Notes under the pieces: generated by a model | Seen by the model: only the letters and a program-made list of their open reading frames with translations | Databases searched by the model: none | Told to the model about the DNA's origin: nothing | Assembly (NCBI GenBank): GCA_963578805.1 | Contig: CAUZDY010000016.1 | Span: 1 to 64,000, forward strand | DNA from: CAUZIB01 sp963578805 | Lineage (GTDB): Bacteria; Acidobacteriota; Vicinamibacteria; Vicinamibacterales; UBA8438 | Direction: 5' to 3' | Length of the DNA stretch: 64,000 nt | Position numbers and translations under genes: made by a program | Shown: positions 25,176 to 35,033 of the stretch, in pieces | How the letters are laid out: every line of letters begins with the position of its first letter | Numbering within the stretch: position 1 is the stretch's first letter

Positions 25176-27248
25176 TTATGGAGCGTCTCCAGACGGTATG
25201 GCATCGGTGCCGCCTGCGACCTCCAAAAGGAACGCGTATTGGAGCGCAGTCTCTCGGTACCTATGGTAGCGGCCAGACGCGCCGCCGTGACCGGCCTCCA
25301 TGTTGGTCTTGAGGAGCAGAAGACGATCGTCCGTTTTTAGGGCTCTGAGCCGGGCAACCCACTTAGCAGGCTCCCAGTATTGCACCTGTGAGTCATGGAG
25401 CCCCGTCATGACCAGCAGGTGAGGATAAACCTTGGAGGTGACGTTGTCGTAGGGCGAGTACGATTTGATGTAATCGTAGTAGCGCGAGTCGTGTGGATTC
25501 CCCCATTCGTCATACTCGCCGGTCGTCAACGGGATCGTGTCGTCCAACATCGTGGTCAAGACGTCGACGAAGGGCACCTGCGCGACCACCCCGTGAAAAA
25601 GGTCCGGGCGCATGTTACAGACCGCACCCATCAACAAACCGCCAGCGCTGCCTCCCATCGCGAACAGTCGCGCGGGAGACGTGTACCGCTCCGCCACGAG
25701 ATGCTCCGCACAGGCTATGAAGTCGGTAAACGTGTTCTTCTTCTGGAGCAGCTTGCCGGCGTCATACCATTGCCGTCCGAGTTCCTGACCACCACGGACG
25801 TGCGCAATCGCGAACACGAACCCTCGGTCGAGCAGGCTCAATCGGGGCGACCTGAAGTCGGCGTCCATGCTGATGCCGTACGACCCGTATCCGTACAGCA
25901 ACAGCGGGCTCGACCCATCCAGCGGTGTGTCGACCCGTGAGACCAAAGAGATCGGGACCTCAACGCCGTCGGCGGTTGTCGCGGCGAACCGCCGGGTCCG
26001 ATAGTTGTCCGGGTCGAAGCCACCCAGAACCTCTTCGCGCTTCAGCAGCGTCCGTTCACGGGTGACCATGTCGTAGTCGTAGTCGGAGGCCGGAATGCTG
26101 AGCGAGCTGTATCCGAAGCGGAGAACCGTCGACTCGGCTACCTTGTTGTGTGCGTCAATAAAAGCATCGTATGCCGGCTCTGAAAACGCGATGTCGTGGG
26201 CGCCGTCACCGTTCCAAGGCCGGACCCGAAGCCTCACAAGACCGGCGGTCCGCTCCTGGAGCACCAGGAAGTCTTCGAATAACTCGAACGTCTCGATAAG
26301 GACGTGGTCGCGGTGGGGTATGAGCTCACGCCAGCGCGCCTGTGCCCACTGGTCAGGGTCGGCGCCCGTTTCGAGCAGACGGAAGTTTCGGGCCCCTGCG
26401 TTGCTCCGGATGAAGAATCGACCGCCGTAGTGGTCAATGTGATACTCGTGTCCGGACTGGCGGCGTATGAATGGGCGCGGCGGGTCGTCGGGGCGGTCCG
26501 CGTCGAGAATGTGATACTCCGTGGTCAGTGTCTGGTAACAGCCGATCAGCACGTACCGCTTGGAGCGACTCTTGCCAACACCGCACGCGAACGTCTCGTC
26601 GCTCTCTTCATAGACCAGCTCGTCCCACGACACGTCGTGGCCGAGACGATGACGATAGACCTGGTATGACCGCAAGGTCGTCTCGTGCTGGCGTGTATAG
26701 AAGACGGTGAGGTTGTCGTTGGCCCAGACGAAGTCACCTGTGACGCCCTGAATAACATCGTCGAGCGCCGTCCCCAAGGCGAGGTCGCGGAACCGGATAT
26801 CGTACTGACGACGACCTACCGTGTCGACCGCGAAGCCGAGCAGCCGCTCGTTCGGGCTGACCACGAGCCCACCGACGTCGCAGTATTCGTGTCCTTCGGC
26901 CACGGCGTTGACGTCGAGCGTGATCTGTTCCGCCCCGTCGACTGCCGGTTGTCGGCAGTGCACTCGATACTCCTGGCTGTCTTCATAGCGCCAGTAATAG
27001 AGATGTGTTCCCTCACGGTATGGCACCGAGACGTCGGTCTGTTTGATCCGCCCTTTGATTTCCTCAAATAGTGTGTCCTGACGGTCATTCGTGTGGCCTA
27101 GACGTTCGTCGAGATACTTATTCTCGGCCTTCAGATACGCCTGCACGTCTGGATCCGAGCGCTCTCTGAGCCAGTAATAGTCATCGACACGAACATCGCC
27201 GTTAGACTCGAGACGATGTGGTCGCTTGGGTGCAAGGGGCGCCGGCAT
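25176..27248 (-). CDS. ptrB: oligopeptidase B-like S9 serine peptidase
   Basis: This 690-residue prolyl-oligopeptidase-family enzyme cleaves short peptides, in oligopeptidase B after basic residues. An N-terminal propeller domain (about residues 70-400) precedes the alpha/beta hydrolase domain. The nucleophile is in GGSAGG (Ser about 531), the aspartate in TGLHDSQV (about 618) and the histidine in EAGHGG (about 652). No signal peptide is seen, so it is cytoplasmic. The start PAPLAPKRPHRLESNGDVRVDDYYWLR matches the family N-terminus. It lies 15 bases downstream of the ABC permease gene on the same strand. Confidence 0.92.
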   Translation of the reverse strand: MPAPLAPKRPHRLESNGDVRVDDYYWLRERSDPDVQAYLKAENKYLDERLGHTNDRQDTLFEEIKGRIKQTDVSVPYREGTHLYYWRYEDSQEYRVHCRQPAVDGAEQITLDVNAVAEGHEYCDVGGLVVSPNERLLGFAVDTVGRRQYDIRFRDLALGTALDDVIQGVTGDFVWANDNLTVFYTRQHETTLRSYQVYRHRLGHDVSWDELVYEESDETFACGVGKSRSKRYVLIGCYQTLTTEYHILDADRPDDPPRPFIRRQSGHEYHIDHYGGRFFIRSNAGARNFRLLETGADPDQWAQARWRELIPHRDHVLIETFELFEDFLVLQERTAGLVRLRVRPWNGDGAHDIAFSEPAYDAFIDAHNKVAESTVLRFGYSSLSIPASDYDYDMVTRERTLLKREEVLGGFDPDNYRTRRFAATTADGVEVPISLVSRVDTPLDGSSPLLLYGYGSYGISMDADFRSPRLSLLDRGFVFAIAHVRGGQELGRQWYDAGKLLQKKNTFTDFIACAEHLVAERYTSPARLFAMGGSAGGLLMGAVCNMRPDLFHGVVAQVPFVDVLTTMLDDTIPLTTGEYDEWGNPHDSRYYDYIKSYSPYDNVTSKVYPHLLVMTGLHDSQVQYWEPAKWVARLRALKTDDRLLLLKTNMEAGHGGASGRYHRYRETALQYAFLLEVAGGTDAIPSGDAP

Positions 27249-27263
27249 GTTGGGTTCGCCGCG

Positions 27264-30200
27264 TCATTCCGTGCGGAGCGCACGGAGGAGAGGTGATCGA
27301 ACAGCAACCAGCGTTGCGCCGAGCGATGCGGAGAAGCCGGCGACGACCACGACAACGAGCAGCGCCGTCAACGAGAGAATCGGCAGTCCACCGCCGCGTG
27401 AGATCCAGGCCGGCGCGATAGCAACCAGCGCGCAGGCGGTACCGGCGAACAAACCGGCAAACAGCAACAAGGCGTTCTCGGCCAGCACTATCAGGGACAG
27501 GTGCCCGGCGTTGAAGCCGACCGCACGCAAGAGCGCTAGCTCACGGCGACGCTCGAGTATATTTCGGAGCAGCACCGCCCCGAGTCCGAAGGTCCCGAGC
27601 ACCAACCCAAGGCCGCCTAGCGTCTGAAACGTGGCGAGATACGTGTTCTCGACTTGATGAAACGCCGCCAACCGCTCGCCAGCCGAGACGACATCAAACC
27701 CATAGTCCGCCAGTCGATCCTCGAGGGCTGCGGCCACGTCGCCGGTGCGCTCTGGGTGCGCGTCGATGAGGAAGAACCGATAGCCGTCATATTGTGGGAA
27801 CACTCGTGTGAAGTGGTCCTCTGCGATCAGTAGCTCTCGCTGGAAGATGCTATCCGACAAGGCCGCGACAATACGCAGACGGATCGGATTGTCGGTATCC
27901 CGATTGAGCACGAAGTCATCACCGACCGCGAGATGCAGCGCATAGGTCAGCGAGGTGGCGTCGGCGATCGCCGGAACGGCGCCATCGTCGAACTCACGGT
28001 GCAGCAGCTGCCACGGGTTATCTACCTCATCGGGGGTCTCGGCCAAGGTCCCCGTAAACGAGAAGCGACCCAGCGACGCGAACGCGTCTGTCACAGCCAG
28101 AACCCTTGGGTCTTTGGCCTGGTACAGGTTGAGACAACTCGCGTCCTCCCCGGGTCTCAAGCGAAATCGTGTCAGCGTGACATCCTCCAGCGGTCCGCCC
28201 GGCTCATAGAAGTCGAACAGATTCAACGAATCGCGCCCTGTCGCCGTCGACGGATCATGTGCGATCGGCAGTAGTGTGTCAGCGACGAGGGTGTAACCCC
28301 CGGTACCCGAGAGTGGATCAAGCTCGCCCGCCCCTCCCTCTCGGTGGAACGCATCAACTGCAACAATGATGAACGCGGCCGAGGCGATCAACGCGATGCA
28401 CAGCACGCTGCGGCCAGGGCGGGAGGTTGCATTTCGAAAGCCCAGCTGCGTCACGGTCCAGGAGCCGCTTGTGTGATAGCGCGGTCGGCCGTGGAGCCAG
28501 ACCCACGCCGCGGTAAGCAGGCTGCAAAGCAACAGGAGCCCGCCCCCAAAAAAGCCGACCGTCGGACTCAACGGACCGACCGCCGCGATCAAGACCAGCC
28601 CGACGCCAAGAACGCAGAGGGCCACCGAGGTAACCACCGCGCGTGACCAACCAGATGATGCGACCTCGGTCGGCGTGCTTTCGGCCGTGACGCCTGTCAA
28701 TAGACTGCGTGGCGATGCCGGTGAGAGCGACCGCAGGGTCAAGGTGATCGAGACAAACGCCGCCAGCATACCACCCGCCGTGCCCGACGCTAGCGCCATT
28801 GGTGAAACGTGAAGACTCAGGCGTGTCGTACCGACCGCATCAAGCCACCATGTCCGGAGCCCCCACATGATGAGTTCCGCGTAGACAACCGCCGCGATGA
28901 CACCGATGACACTTCCGACCACAGACAACAGAAGCGCCTCAGCACCAAAGACACGCCAAATCTTCGCCGGCGGAAACCCGGTGGCGCGAAGGATCCCGAT
29001 CTCCGCCAGCCTCTGCTCCACACCCAAGCGAAAGAACAGGCTCGCAAGCAGGAGTGCGGAGACGACGAGGAAAAAGCTGAAGTAGATAAAATACAGGCCA
29101 AAGTCGGTCGCCCCGGCCGAAGCTTCCACCGCCAGCGCCCTGGCCGGATAAACGACGAACCCGACAGCGAGTGGATCGACCGCAGCGCGGAGGTCCTGGC
29201 GGAACCGTTCGGCTGTCGTCTCGAGATCCCCCTCCGGTTCGAGACGAATCGACGTCAGCGAACCCCAGCGTGACCCCCACAGCTGTCGACCCGTTTCCAG
29301 GGGGATAAACGCCTTCGGTGTTGTACGGTACTCGTCCCAATAGTCCTCGTCCTGCGGGCGGATGAGCCCCAGGTCAATCTCGAACGGTGGGTCCCACCCG
29401 ACGAGGTCCACCGCCTCCGTGATGCCGGGATAGTCTGGGGCGAGCGTTGGATCGTCGGCCGCGCCCTCGATCGGAACGACGTCGACCACACGGAGATCCG
29501 TTCCGCGGGTCTCGAGGCGACCCTCGTCCTCCCAGACGTAATACTCGACTGCCAGCGTGTCGCCGACAACAACACCCAAGTCATCAGCGGCCCACTCGTT
29601 CAGCACGACCGGCGGTGTTCCAGAATCAGAGTCGGTCAGACCGTCTTCCCAATTGCTGACGACCCCAAGGTCGAGCGCAGCGACGAGAGAGTATGGCATC
29701 ACCCGGTCGTCTCGACCGAGCTGGTTGACCAGATAGGTCAGCACTGGTCGTGTATCGATTCGGCTCGCCCTAGCTGTGGAGTCGACCACGGCGGCAGTTG
29801 CGTCATTGATGAGACCGGCGGCCGACTCAACGGTAAATGTCTGCTGGTCTGACACGACGCGCACACGCAGACCGAGGTCATCCAGTGTCGCGACGGCACG
29901 AATAGCCGCCTCAGCCGTGGCGAGACGCTCTATCGCATCGACGCCGCCGTCACCGGATTGGTCCTTTACTCCCAGGAGCACCGTGTTCACGCGTCCTTCC
30001 TGCTCGAGCGCCTGTTGGATCCGCGTCAGTGGGATAAACACCGACCTCGCCAGACCCTGCTGCGGTCGAAACGAAAACTCGCCTTGCTCGCCGGGAGGGA
30101 GAACGCGCTCGATGCCTAGCCGAAGCGTGCGACCGACGTCGTCTCGTCGGCCGTGCAGCGAGCTGATCGGGATTGCCGACGGTAACTCCACCCGGACAAG

Positions 30201-30665
30201 CAGGCTGTCGTCCACAGCCGCCTCCAGCTCGCGGGCCAGACCCTCGCTGACGAAGACTCGGTTGCGGTCCAATCGGACTGTGTCGGAATCGATACCGTGG
30301 AATCGCCAGAACCGCTCGTCGACGCCATAAACCTGGACGCCTGACGCGCGACGGCCGCTCGCCTGATGGGTCACGAATCCCTCGACGGCGACGATCGGTG
30401 CAGCGCCGGCGAACCCCTCGCGCGTCTCACCCGCGTCGAGTAACTCGTCAGCAAGAGATTCCCGCACGAAGCCTGCGCTGGTCACGACGATGTCAACCGA
30501 GCCCAACCTTTCCAGTGCGAGGCTCCGCAGACTGGCCCGGACCGATGACCCGACAAGGAGTGCGCCGGCCAGCACGGCTACCGCCACACCGACGCCGACC
30601 GCAACAGCGAGGTTCGTCTGCCAGAAGTGAAGGACGTTTCGGCGCACGAGGGTGAGTAGCGTCAT
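27264..30665 (-). CDS. ABC transporter permease with two FtsX domains
   Basis: This 1133-residue membrane protein has an N-terminal transmembrane helix (NLAVAVGVGVAVAVLAGALLVGSSV), a large extracytoplasmic region, a first FtsX/MacB-type bundle near residues 520-660, further helices, a second large external loop and a final FtsX bundle at about 1010-1130. This matches large acidobacterial and planctomycetal MacB-like permeases. The start overlaps the ATPase stop by four bases (ATGA). Such systems move lipoproteins, peptides or drugs, or act as mechanotransmission complexes without transport. The cargo is unknown. Confidence 0.85.
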   Translation of the reverse strand: MTLLTLVRRNVLHFWQTNLAVAVGVGVAVAVLAGALLVGSSVRASLRSLALERLGSVDIVVTSAGFVRESLADELLDAGETREGFAGAAPIVAVEGFVTHQASGRRASGVQVYGVDERFWRFHGIDSDTVRLDRNRVFVSEGLARELEAAVDDSLLVRVELPSAIPISSLHGRRDDVGRTLRLGIERVLPPGEQGEFSFRPQQGLARSVFIPLTRIQQALEQEGRVNTVLLGVKDQSGDGGVDAIERLATAEAAIRAVATLDDLGLRVRVVSDQQTFTVESAAGLINDATAAVVDSTARASRIDTRPVLTYLVNQLGRDDRVMPYSLVAALDLGVVSNWEDGLTDSDSGTPPVVLNEWAADDLGVVVGDTLAVEYYVWEDEGRLETRGTDLRVVDVVPIEGAADDPTLAPDYPGITEAVDLVGWDPPFEIDLGLIRPQDEDYWDEYRTTPKAFIPLETGRQLWGSRWGSLTSIRLEPEGDLETTAERFRQDLRAAVDPLAVGFVVYPARALAVEASAGATDFGLYFIYFSFFLVVSALLLASLFFRLGVEQRLAEIGILRATGFPPAKIWRVFGAEALLLSVVGSVIGVIAAVVYAELIMWGLRTWWLDAVGTTRLSLHVSPMALASGTAGGMLAAFVSITLTLRSLSPASPRSLLTGVTAESTPTEVASSGWSRAVVTSVALCVLGVGLVLIAAVGPLSPTVGFFGGGLLLLCSLLTAAWVWLHGRPRYHTSGSWTVTQLGFRNATSRPGRSVLCIALIASAAFIIVAVDAFHREGGAGELDPLSGTGGYTLVADTLLPIAHDPSTATGRDSLNLFDFYEPGGPLEDVTLTRFRLRPGEDASCLNLYQAKDPRVLAVTDAFASLGRFSFTGTLAETPDEVDNPWQLLHREFDDGAVPAIADATSLTYALHLAVGDDFVLNRDTDNPIRLRIVAALSDSIFQRELLIAEDHFTRVFPQYDGYRFFLIDAHPERTGDVAAALEDRLADYGFDVVSAGERLAAFHQVENTYLATFQTLGGLGLVLGTFGLGAVLLRNILERRRELALLRAVGFNAGHLSLIVLAENALLLFAGLFAGTACALVAIAPAWISRGGGLPILSLTALLVVVVVAGFSASLGATLVAVRSPLLRALRTE

Positions 30666-31333
30666 GGTCTAGTGGAGTCGAGGTGTTGGCCGTCCAACCG
30701 GTACTGGGCGGCACACCGTTGCGCCAGGGTCGTGTTGTGCGTGACGATGACCAGAATTGCTTTCTGACGTTGGTGTAACTCGAACAGCAATGAGGACACG
30801 ATGTCCGCCGAGTCACGGTCCAGGTTACCGGTCGGTTCGTCACACAGCAACACCCGCGGCTCCCGAATCAGTGCGCGAGCAAGCGCCACCCGCTGACGCT
30901 CTCCGCCGGACAACTCGGCAGGACGATGCTCAAGCCGGGGCTTTAGACCGACCTGCTCAATGAGGTCGACGGCACGGTCGGTCGCTCTCGGGTCCGGTCC
31001 AGTCACCAAAGTCGGCACGAGAACGTTTTCGAGAACGGAGCACTGGGGCAAGAGCAGATGATCCTGAAAAACAAAACCGATTTGGGTGTTTCGAAAGACT
31101 GCAAGCTCTCGCTCGGGAAGGGTGTACGGGTTCTGCCCGTCGAGTGTCACCGTGCCGGATGTCGGTGGCTCCAGCCCACCGACCAGATACAGCAGTGTGC
31201 TCTTGCCACTGCCGGACGGCCCAACAATCGAAGCGGAGTCTCCGCCGTCCAGACTGAAGCTGATGTCTGAGAGGATTGGTAACGCCCCGTGGGGCGTGGC
31301 GTATTGCTTGCTCAGATTTTTGACTTCGAGCAC
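30662..31333 (-). CDS. ABC transporter ATP-binding protein (LolD/MacB type)
   Basis: This 223-residue ATPase energises the adjacent FtsX-domain permease. Walker A is GPSGSGKST (about residues 38-46), followed by the Q-loop FVFQDHLLLP, the signature LSGGERQRVALARAL, Walker B VLLCDEPTGNLD and the H-loop IVTHN. GTG 31333 is preferred because GGGGAG lies six bases upstream; an in-frame GTG at 31354 would add seven residues. The LolD/MacB subgroup is indicated by the LIREPRVLLCDEPTGNLD stretch and by the partner. Confidence 0.93.
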   Translation of the reverse strand: MLEVKNLSKQYATPHGALPILSDISFSLDGGDSASIVGPSGSGKSTLLYLVGGLEPPTSGTVTLDGQNPYTLPERELAVFRNTQIGFVFQDHLLLPQCSVLENVLVPTLVTGPDPRATDRAVDLIEQVGLKPRLEHRPAELSGGERQRVALARALIREPRVLLCDEPTGNLDRDSADIVSSLLFELHQRQKAILVIVTHNTTLAQRCAAQYRLDGQHLDSTRP

Positions 31334-31394
31334 GACACACTCCCCGACGACCACCGCAATCCGCGCCGGAGGTCCGATGACTCACGGCATCCGG

Positions 31395-32813
31395 CTATGA
31401 CGCGACCTGGAACGCGCGCGGGCGGAAGAGAAAGTCGACGATGTTGCCTTCGTGAGGCTGAAGCCAGTTGAGCTTGATGGTTGGTATCGGACCGAGGTTG
31501 AGGCGGTCAATGTTCCTGGCATCAAGCAGGCTGCGTTTGAAGGGCTCGTCCTCCGTGATCGCCGTGGCAACCAACGTCGGGCCGATCGAGGACAGCATCT
31601 TCTCTTGTGGACACCGCACGACTGTCACGAAGGGGAACATGTACTCCTTCTTTGACGCGGCAACCTCTGGGGACTCACAGTGCAATACCGTTGGACGGAG
31701 ATAATCGCAACGCTCGCGCTCCACGAGCCGACCATCATAGAACGATGCCGTCATGTCGCCGACACCCGCCTCTCCAACAACGCTGTCGATATCGGCTGAA
31801 ATCGCCTTGGCCTGTCCCGGCACCGTGAACGCGGCCAGCTCGGCGTTCGGATCGTCCGGTGGCAGCGGGGCAATCGGACCAAGGCGTTCAGCCAGCGCTT
31901 GGGCGATCTCATTCGTGTGCCGAGACGCCCAGATACCCGAGCAATTGATGCAACTTCGCCCGCTGTTGACCAAGACACTGTCGACCATCAGGTCGAGGTG
32001 CTGTTCCCATCGGTCGACCTGGTCGTCGCCAAGGAGAATCTTGCTGAATCCCGGCCCATGCACCTGCACACTGGAGTGGCCATCATACTGCTCGACCGTC
32101 GCGGTGCCACCGAAGATCAAACTCCGGGAACAATTGTTGAGCACCGCTGCACCAACTTCGCCAAGACCCGGATAGACCGACACCGACTCGCGTGGGATTC
32201 CTGCCGCGAAGAAAGCCTGCGTCATGCGCCACGGTGTCCACGGCTCCTGGGGTCCGGGCTTGAGCACCAGTCCGATCTGCAATGGAATGATCGGGAGCCA
32301 CAGGCTGTGGACGCCTGGCGAGTTGGATGGTAACACCATGCCGAGAACAGGCGTTGTCGCCTGATAGCTGCGCATTACACCGTCTTCCTCGCCGTATCCG
32401 CGTGACAAGATGTCGGGGTCAAGACGCCGCGTCAGCGACACCAGGATCTCATCGAGATGCTCGAGGACGAACTGGAGCTTCTCCATATTCATCCGGCACA
32501 TACGCTCGGACAAACCGGTCGTTGCCGACTGCTGGCGAACGAAATCCTCTGGCGTCTGCGTTCCGTCTCCCAGCGGCAAAGCCGCAGACGAAAAGAACTC
32601 TGCAGCCTTCTTGACCATCGCGACTAGATCGGAGATCGGGATCTCTCGGAGAACCTCCCGTGCCCGGACGGCTTTCCGCATGTCCCGAGCAACCAGGCCC
32701 GGATTCGCCTGGCTCACCTCGGCCACAGGCTCGCCCGTCTGGAAGTGGACGACCTGGTTCAACTCAAGGCTTTTATAAGGCCGACCCCACCGAAGGATCG
32801 GAAAGTGGATCAC
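31395..32813 (-). CDS. aldehyde dehydrogenase family protein, probable acyl reductase partner
   Basis: This 472-residue protein has the ALDH fold. The NAD-binding side shows FGGTATVEQYDGH and the catalytic cysteine lies in NSGRSCINCSG. The N-terminal part is diverged from ordinary aldehyde dehydrogenases (QSATTGLSERMCRMNMEKL), closer to acyl-reductase-like members. Translation starts at GTG 32813, directly abutting the stop of the DUF4399 gene. An ATP-dependent adenylating enzyme gene lies two genes upstream. Together they could reduce a carboxylic acid to an aldehyde, by analogy with LuxE/LuxC or EhpF/EhpG. The direction and substrate are inferred, not shown. Confidence 0.78.
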   Translation of the reverse strand: MIHFPILRWGRPYKSLELNQVVHFQTGEPVAEVSQANPGLVARDMRKAVRAREVLREIPISDLVAMVKKAAEFFSSAALPLGDGTQTPEDFVRQQSATTGLSERMCRMNMEKLQFVLEHLDEILVSLTRRLDPDILSRGYGEEDGVMRSYQATTPVLGMVLPSNSPGVHSLWLPIIPLQIGLVLKPGPQEPWTPWRMTQAFFAAGIPRESVSVYPGLGEVGAAVLNNCSRSLIFGGTATVEQYDGHSSVQVHGPGFSKILLGDDQVDRWEQHLDLMVDSVLVNSGRSCINCSGIWASRHTNEIAQALAERLGPIAPLPPDDPNAELAAFTVPGQAKAISADIDSVVGEAGVGDMTASFYDGRLVERERCDYLRPTVLHCESPEVAASKKEYMFPFVTVVRCPQEKMLSSIGPTLVATAITEDEPFKRSLLDARNIDRLNLGPIPTIKLNWLQPHEGNIVDFLFRPRAFQVAS

Positions 32814-33329
32814 CTAGATCCCTTCTTCGAGCATTACCGAAATTGTCTCGCACAGTCCCTCAATCGTCCGGTGCTCGTCGTCAGCCATCTGCACAGAGAA
32901 TGTATGCTCGCCAGGCTCGAGCGACATCTCAATTGTGTTTGAGCCGTCACCGAAATGGATCCAAGGAGCGGCCTGCGGCACGATCTCTCCGGCCGGGAGG
33001 CACTCTGCATCGACACCAAGATGGTAGTGTCCAACACCCTCGCGCACCTGCTCGACCGTCTCCGGGACGGCGCCAATTTCAAAGTGCTCCATCCCGAACT
33101 CGAACACTAATGGCACATCAACCGATACTTCTTCTCCGTCCCGGGGCGCGACAAAGAAAACGCGAGGCTCGTCCATTGGCTCAGCGGCGGCCTCAGGCTC
33201 TGTCATCTCCATCTCCTCCGCCTCGGGCTCCGGTGCTTCGCCGCCGCCGCACGCCATTGCCGTCGCCGCCAGTACTGTCACCACTGCCAACCAACTCCGC
33301 TGCATCAGAAAAATCCTGTATTTGCTCAT
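32814..33329 (-). CDS. DUF4399 lipoprotein
   Basis: This 171-residue protein has a lipoprotein signal (SWLAVVTVLAATAMAC) followed by an acidic Glu/Pro-rich linker. The DUF4399 domain opens with RVFFVAPRDGEEVSVDVPLVFEFG and continues with GVGHYHLGVD and the C-terminal LEPGEHTFSVQMADDEH, giving an immunoglobulin-like fold. The frame is open to 33506, but ATG 33329 with GAGAGGA upstream and a good lipobox is clearly better. It sits between the adenylating enzyme and the dehydrogenase. The function of the domain is unknown; it would be membrane-anchored outside the cytoplasm. Confidence 0.85.
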   Translation of the reverse strand: MSKYRIFLMQRSWLAVVTVLAATAMACGGGEAPEPEAEEMEMTEPEAAAEPMDEPRVFFVAPRDGEEVSVDVPLVFEFGMEHFEIGAVPETVEQVREGVGHYHLGVDAECLPAGEIVPQAAPWIHFGDGSNTIEMSLEPGEHTFSVQMADDEHRTIEGLCETISVMLEEGI

Positions 33330-33396
33330 TTCAAATCCTCTCTCCCAAAAAGTCTTACGTAAGCAAGCTACACCGCTACCGTGAGATTTTGCGGTT

Positions 33397-34500
33397 TCAG
33401 TACACGCCGACCGCCGTCCCGGTGGCCAGACCACCGAACGGACGAACTCCGCTGACACCATCCCACGGGTACCGACCAGACGGCGGCTCTCTTTCACCCT
33501 CGTCACGCTCGAGGAACCGGGGGACGAAGAATTCCTTGGTCAAGGTCGTCAGCATAACCCGTCCCGTCTCGCCATACGCCTTAAGCTGACCCGGCTCGTC
33601 TGGATCAACCACCTGGATCACGGCCCGAGGTTGGGGGGCGTAGTACGCAATCTTGTATCCGTCCTCGGCACCACTCGGTGGGCTGGCGGCCAACCCCATC
33701 AGAGTGTTGCCATAGGTCGGAGTCATATAGACACCGTCGAGCAGCTCCTCCTGCGCAAAACGGTTCCATTGTGGCGTGAACTCGGTCCCCCCAGCGAAGA
33801 TACCGGTGATACCGGCTTCGGCAATGCTCGACCCATCCGCCTCAAGACGATTCGCCAAAGCTTCGATCAGTTTAGGTGTCGAGAACAAGCACCTGACGTC
33901 ATGGCCCGCCGAAAGAATCGTGACTGCCTGGTCGATAACGTGATCCTGATACGCCTTTAGATGGTCCATCCAGCCCTTCTTAATCAGCTTGATCACCCAG
34001 CGTGGATCGAGATCGACACAGAAGCAGATGCCGCCTCTATGTTGGGCGAGGTGCTCCACCGCTAGCCTGAGACGCCGCGGACCACTCGGCCCGAGCATAA
34101 GCCAGTTGGCTCCTCTAGGGAAGTGCTCGTCTGGTAAGGTCTCGGAGAACAGTTCGTAATCGATGCGGAAGTCTTCAATGGAGATGCGGCTCTTGGGAAT
34201 ACCGGTCGTTCCGCCGGTCTCAAACACGTAGACGGGACGATCAATAAACTCCTTGGGAACCCAGCGCCTTACCGGTCCACCGCGGAGCCAATCATCCTCG
34301 AAGTGTCCGAATTTCTCCAGGTCGTCGAACCCACCGACCTCCGTCCGCGGATCCCAACCCGCCTTGTCGGCCCAGCTTAACCAGAACGCACAACCGGTGG
34401 CCGGGTTAAAATGCCAAGCAACCACCTCTTGGACCCATGCGTCGAGCCGGTCACGCGCCGCCTCCACATCGCCTTCGACCGGCATGACATCGGTTTTCAT
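33397..34500 (-). CDS. EhpF/PaaK-like adenylating enzyme (ANL superfamily)
   Basis: This 367-residue protein activates a carboxylate as acyl-adenylate. The ATP loop is FETGGTTGIPKSR at about residue 94. GIFAGGTEF and MTPTYGNTLMG follow, matching the compact ANL members annotated as phenazine biosynthesis (EhpF) or LuxE-like acyl-protein synthetases. It is shorter than a CoA ligase and lacks the usual large C-terminal lid, as in those proteins. An acyl-reductase-like dehydrogenase is encoded downstream in the same orientation. The acid substrate is unknown, and no phenazine core genes are in the window. Confidence 0.75.
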   Translation of the reverse strand: MKTDVMPVEGDVEAARDRLDAWVQEVVAWHFNPATGCAFWLSWADKAGWDPRTEVGGFDDLEKFGHFEDDWLRGGPVRRWVPKEFIDRPVYVFETGGTTGIPKSRISIEDFRIDYELFSETLPDEHFPRGANWLMLGPSGPRRLRLAVEHLAQHRGGICFCVDLDPRWVIKLIKKGWMDHLKAYQDHVIDQAVTILSAGHDVRCLFSTPKLIEALANRLEADGSSIAEAGITGIFAGGTEFTPQWNRFAQEELLDGVYMTPTYGNTLMGLAASPPSGAEDGYKIAYYAPQPRAVIQVVDPDEPGQLKAYGETGRVMLTTLTKEFFVPRFLERDEGEREPPSGRYPWDGVSGVRPFGGLATGTAVGVY

Positions 34501-34600
34501 TAATTTTCGATCTTACACTAGTGTCTTACGGGGTTTGGCACACGACGGCCGGCGCCGTCAAGGTGATCGCCGAGAACAATGTCCCCGGGTGGGACGCGAG

Positions 34601-34930
34601 TCAGAGAGCATCCGCCTTCGCGGCAAAAACGAAGTCACTCTCGGTCAATCCGTCGATCTTGTGTGTCCAGATGGTGACCTTCACTTTTCCCCAGGCCAGC
34701 AGGATGTCTGGGTGGTGGTTCTGGTCCTCTGCCATCTCACCGACTTTGTTGGTAAAGTCCAGTGCCTGCCGAAAATCATCAAACCGATACTCCTTCTCAA
34801 GATGATGCTCATCGGCGACAGTCCATCCCTCAACCAACTGCCGACGCAGTACCTCAAGTTCGGGCCCCTTCAAGGGTGAAACCCCACCGCGGCACGGCAC
34901 ACATTCCCTCTTTGCAAGTTCGCTCATCAT
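34601..34930 (-). CDS. phhB: 4a-hydroxytetrahydrobiopterin dehydratase (PCD/PhhB)
   Basis: This 109-residue protein dehydrates 4a-hydroxytetrahydropterin, recycling the cofactor of aromatic amino acid hydroxylases. The catalytic pattern is complete: EDQNHHPDI followed by VTIWTHKIDGLTESD, giving the three histidines of the active site. A CVPCRGG stretch near the N-terminus is common in bacterial members. No hydroxylase gene is nearby. ATG 34930 or the next codon, 34927, can serve as start. Confidence 0.93.
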   Translation of the reverse strand: MMSELAKRECVPCRGGVSPLKGPELEVLRRQLVEGWTVADEHHLEKEYRFDDFRQALDFTNKVGEMAEDQNHHPDILLAWGKVKVTIWTHKIDGLTESDFVFAAKADAL

Positions 34931-35033
34931 TTCCCCTCGTCGCCGGCGAGGTCGCCGACTTCCTGATCAAAAACTGTATATCCTCTGAAACAGAGTAATA
35001 CACTTGGCCCGCCCAGCTATCACAGGAGGATGC

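Noticed and set aside
32660..33589. 309-residue forward ORF
   Set aside because: Antisense to the dehydrogenase and DUF4399 genes; low-complexity Arg/Pro/Ser composition.
31395..34500. phenazine biosynthesis cluster
   Set aside because: The adenylating enzyme resembles EhpF, but no phenazine core genes (phzA-G type) are present.
34543..34558. GACGGC/GCCGTC hairpin as a terminator
   Set aside because: No U-tract on either strand; may be chance in GC-rich DNA.
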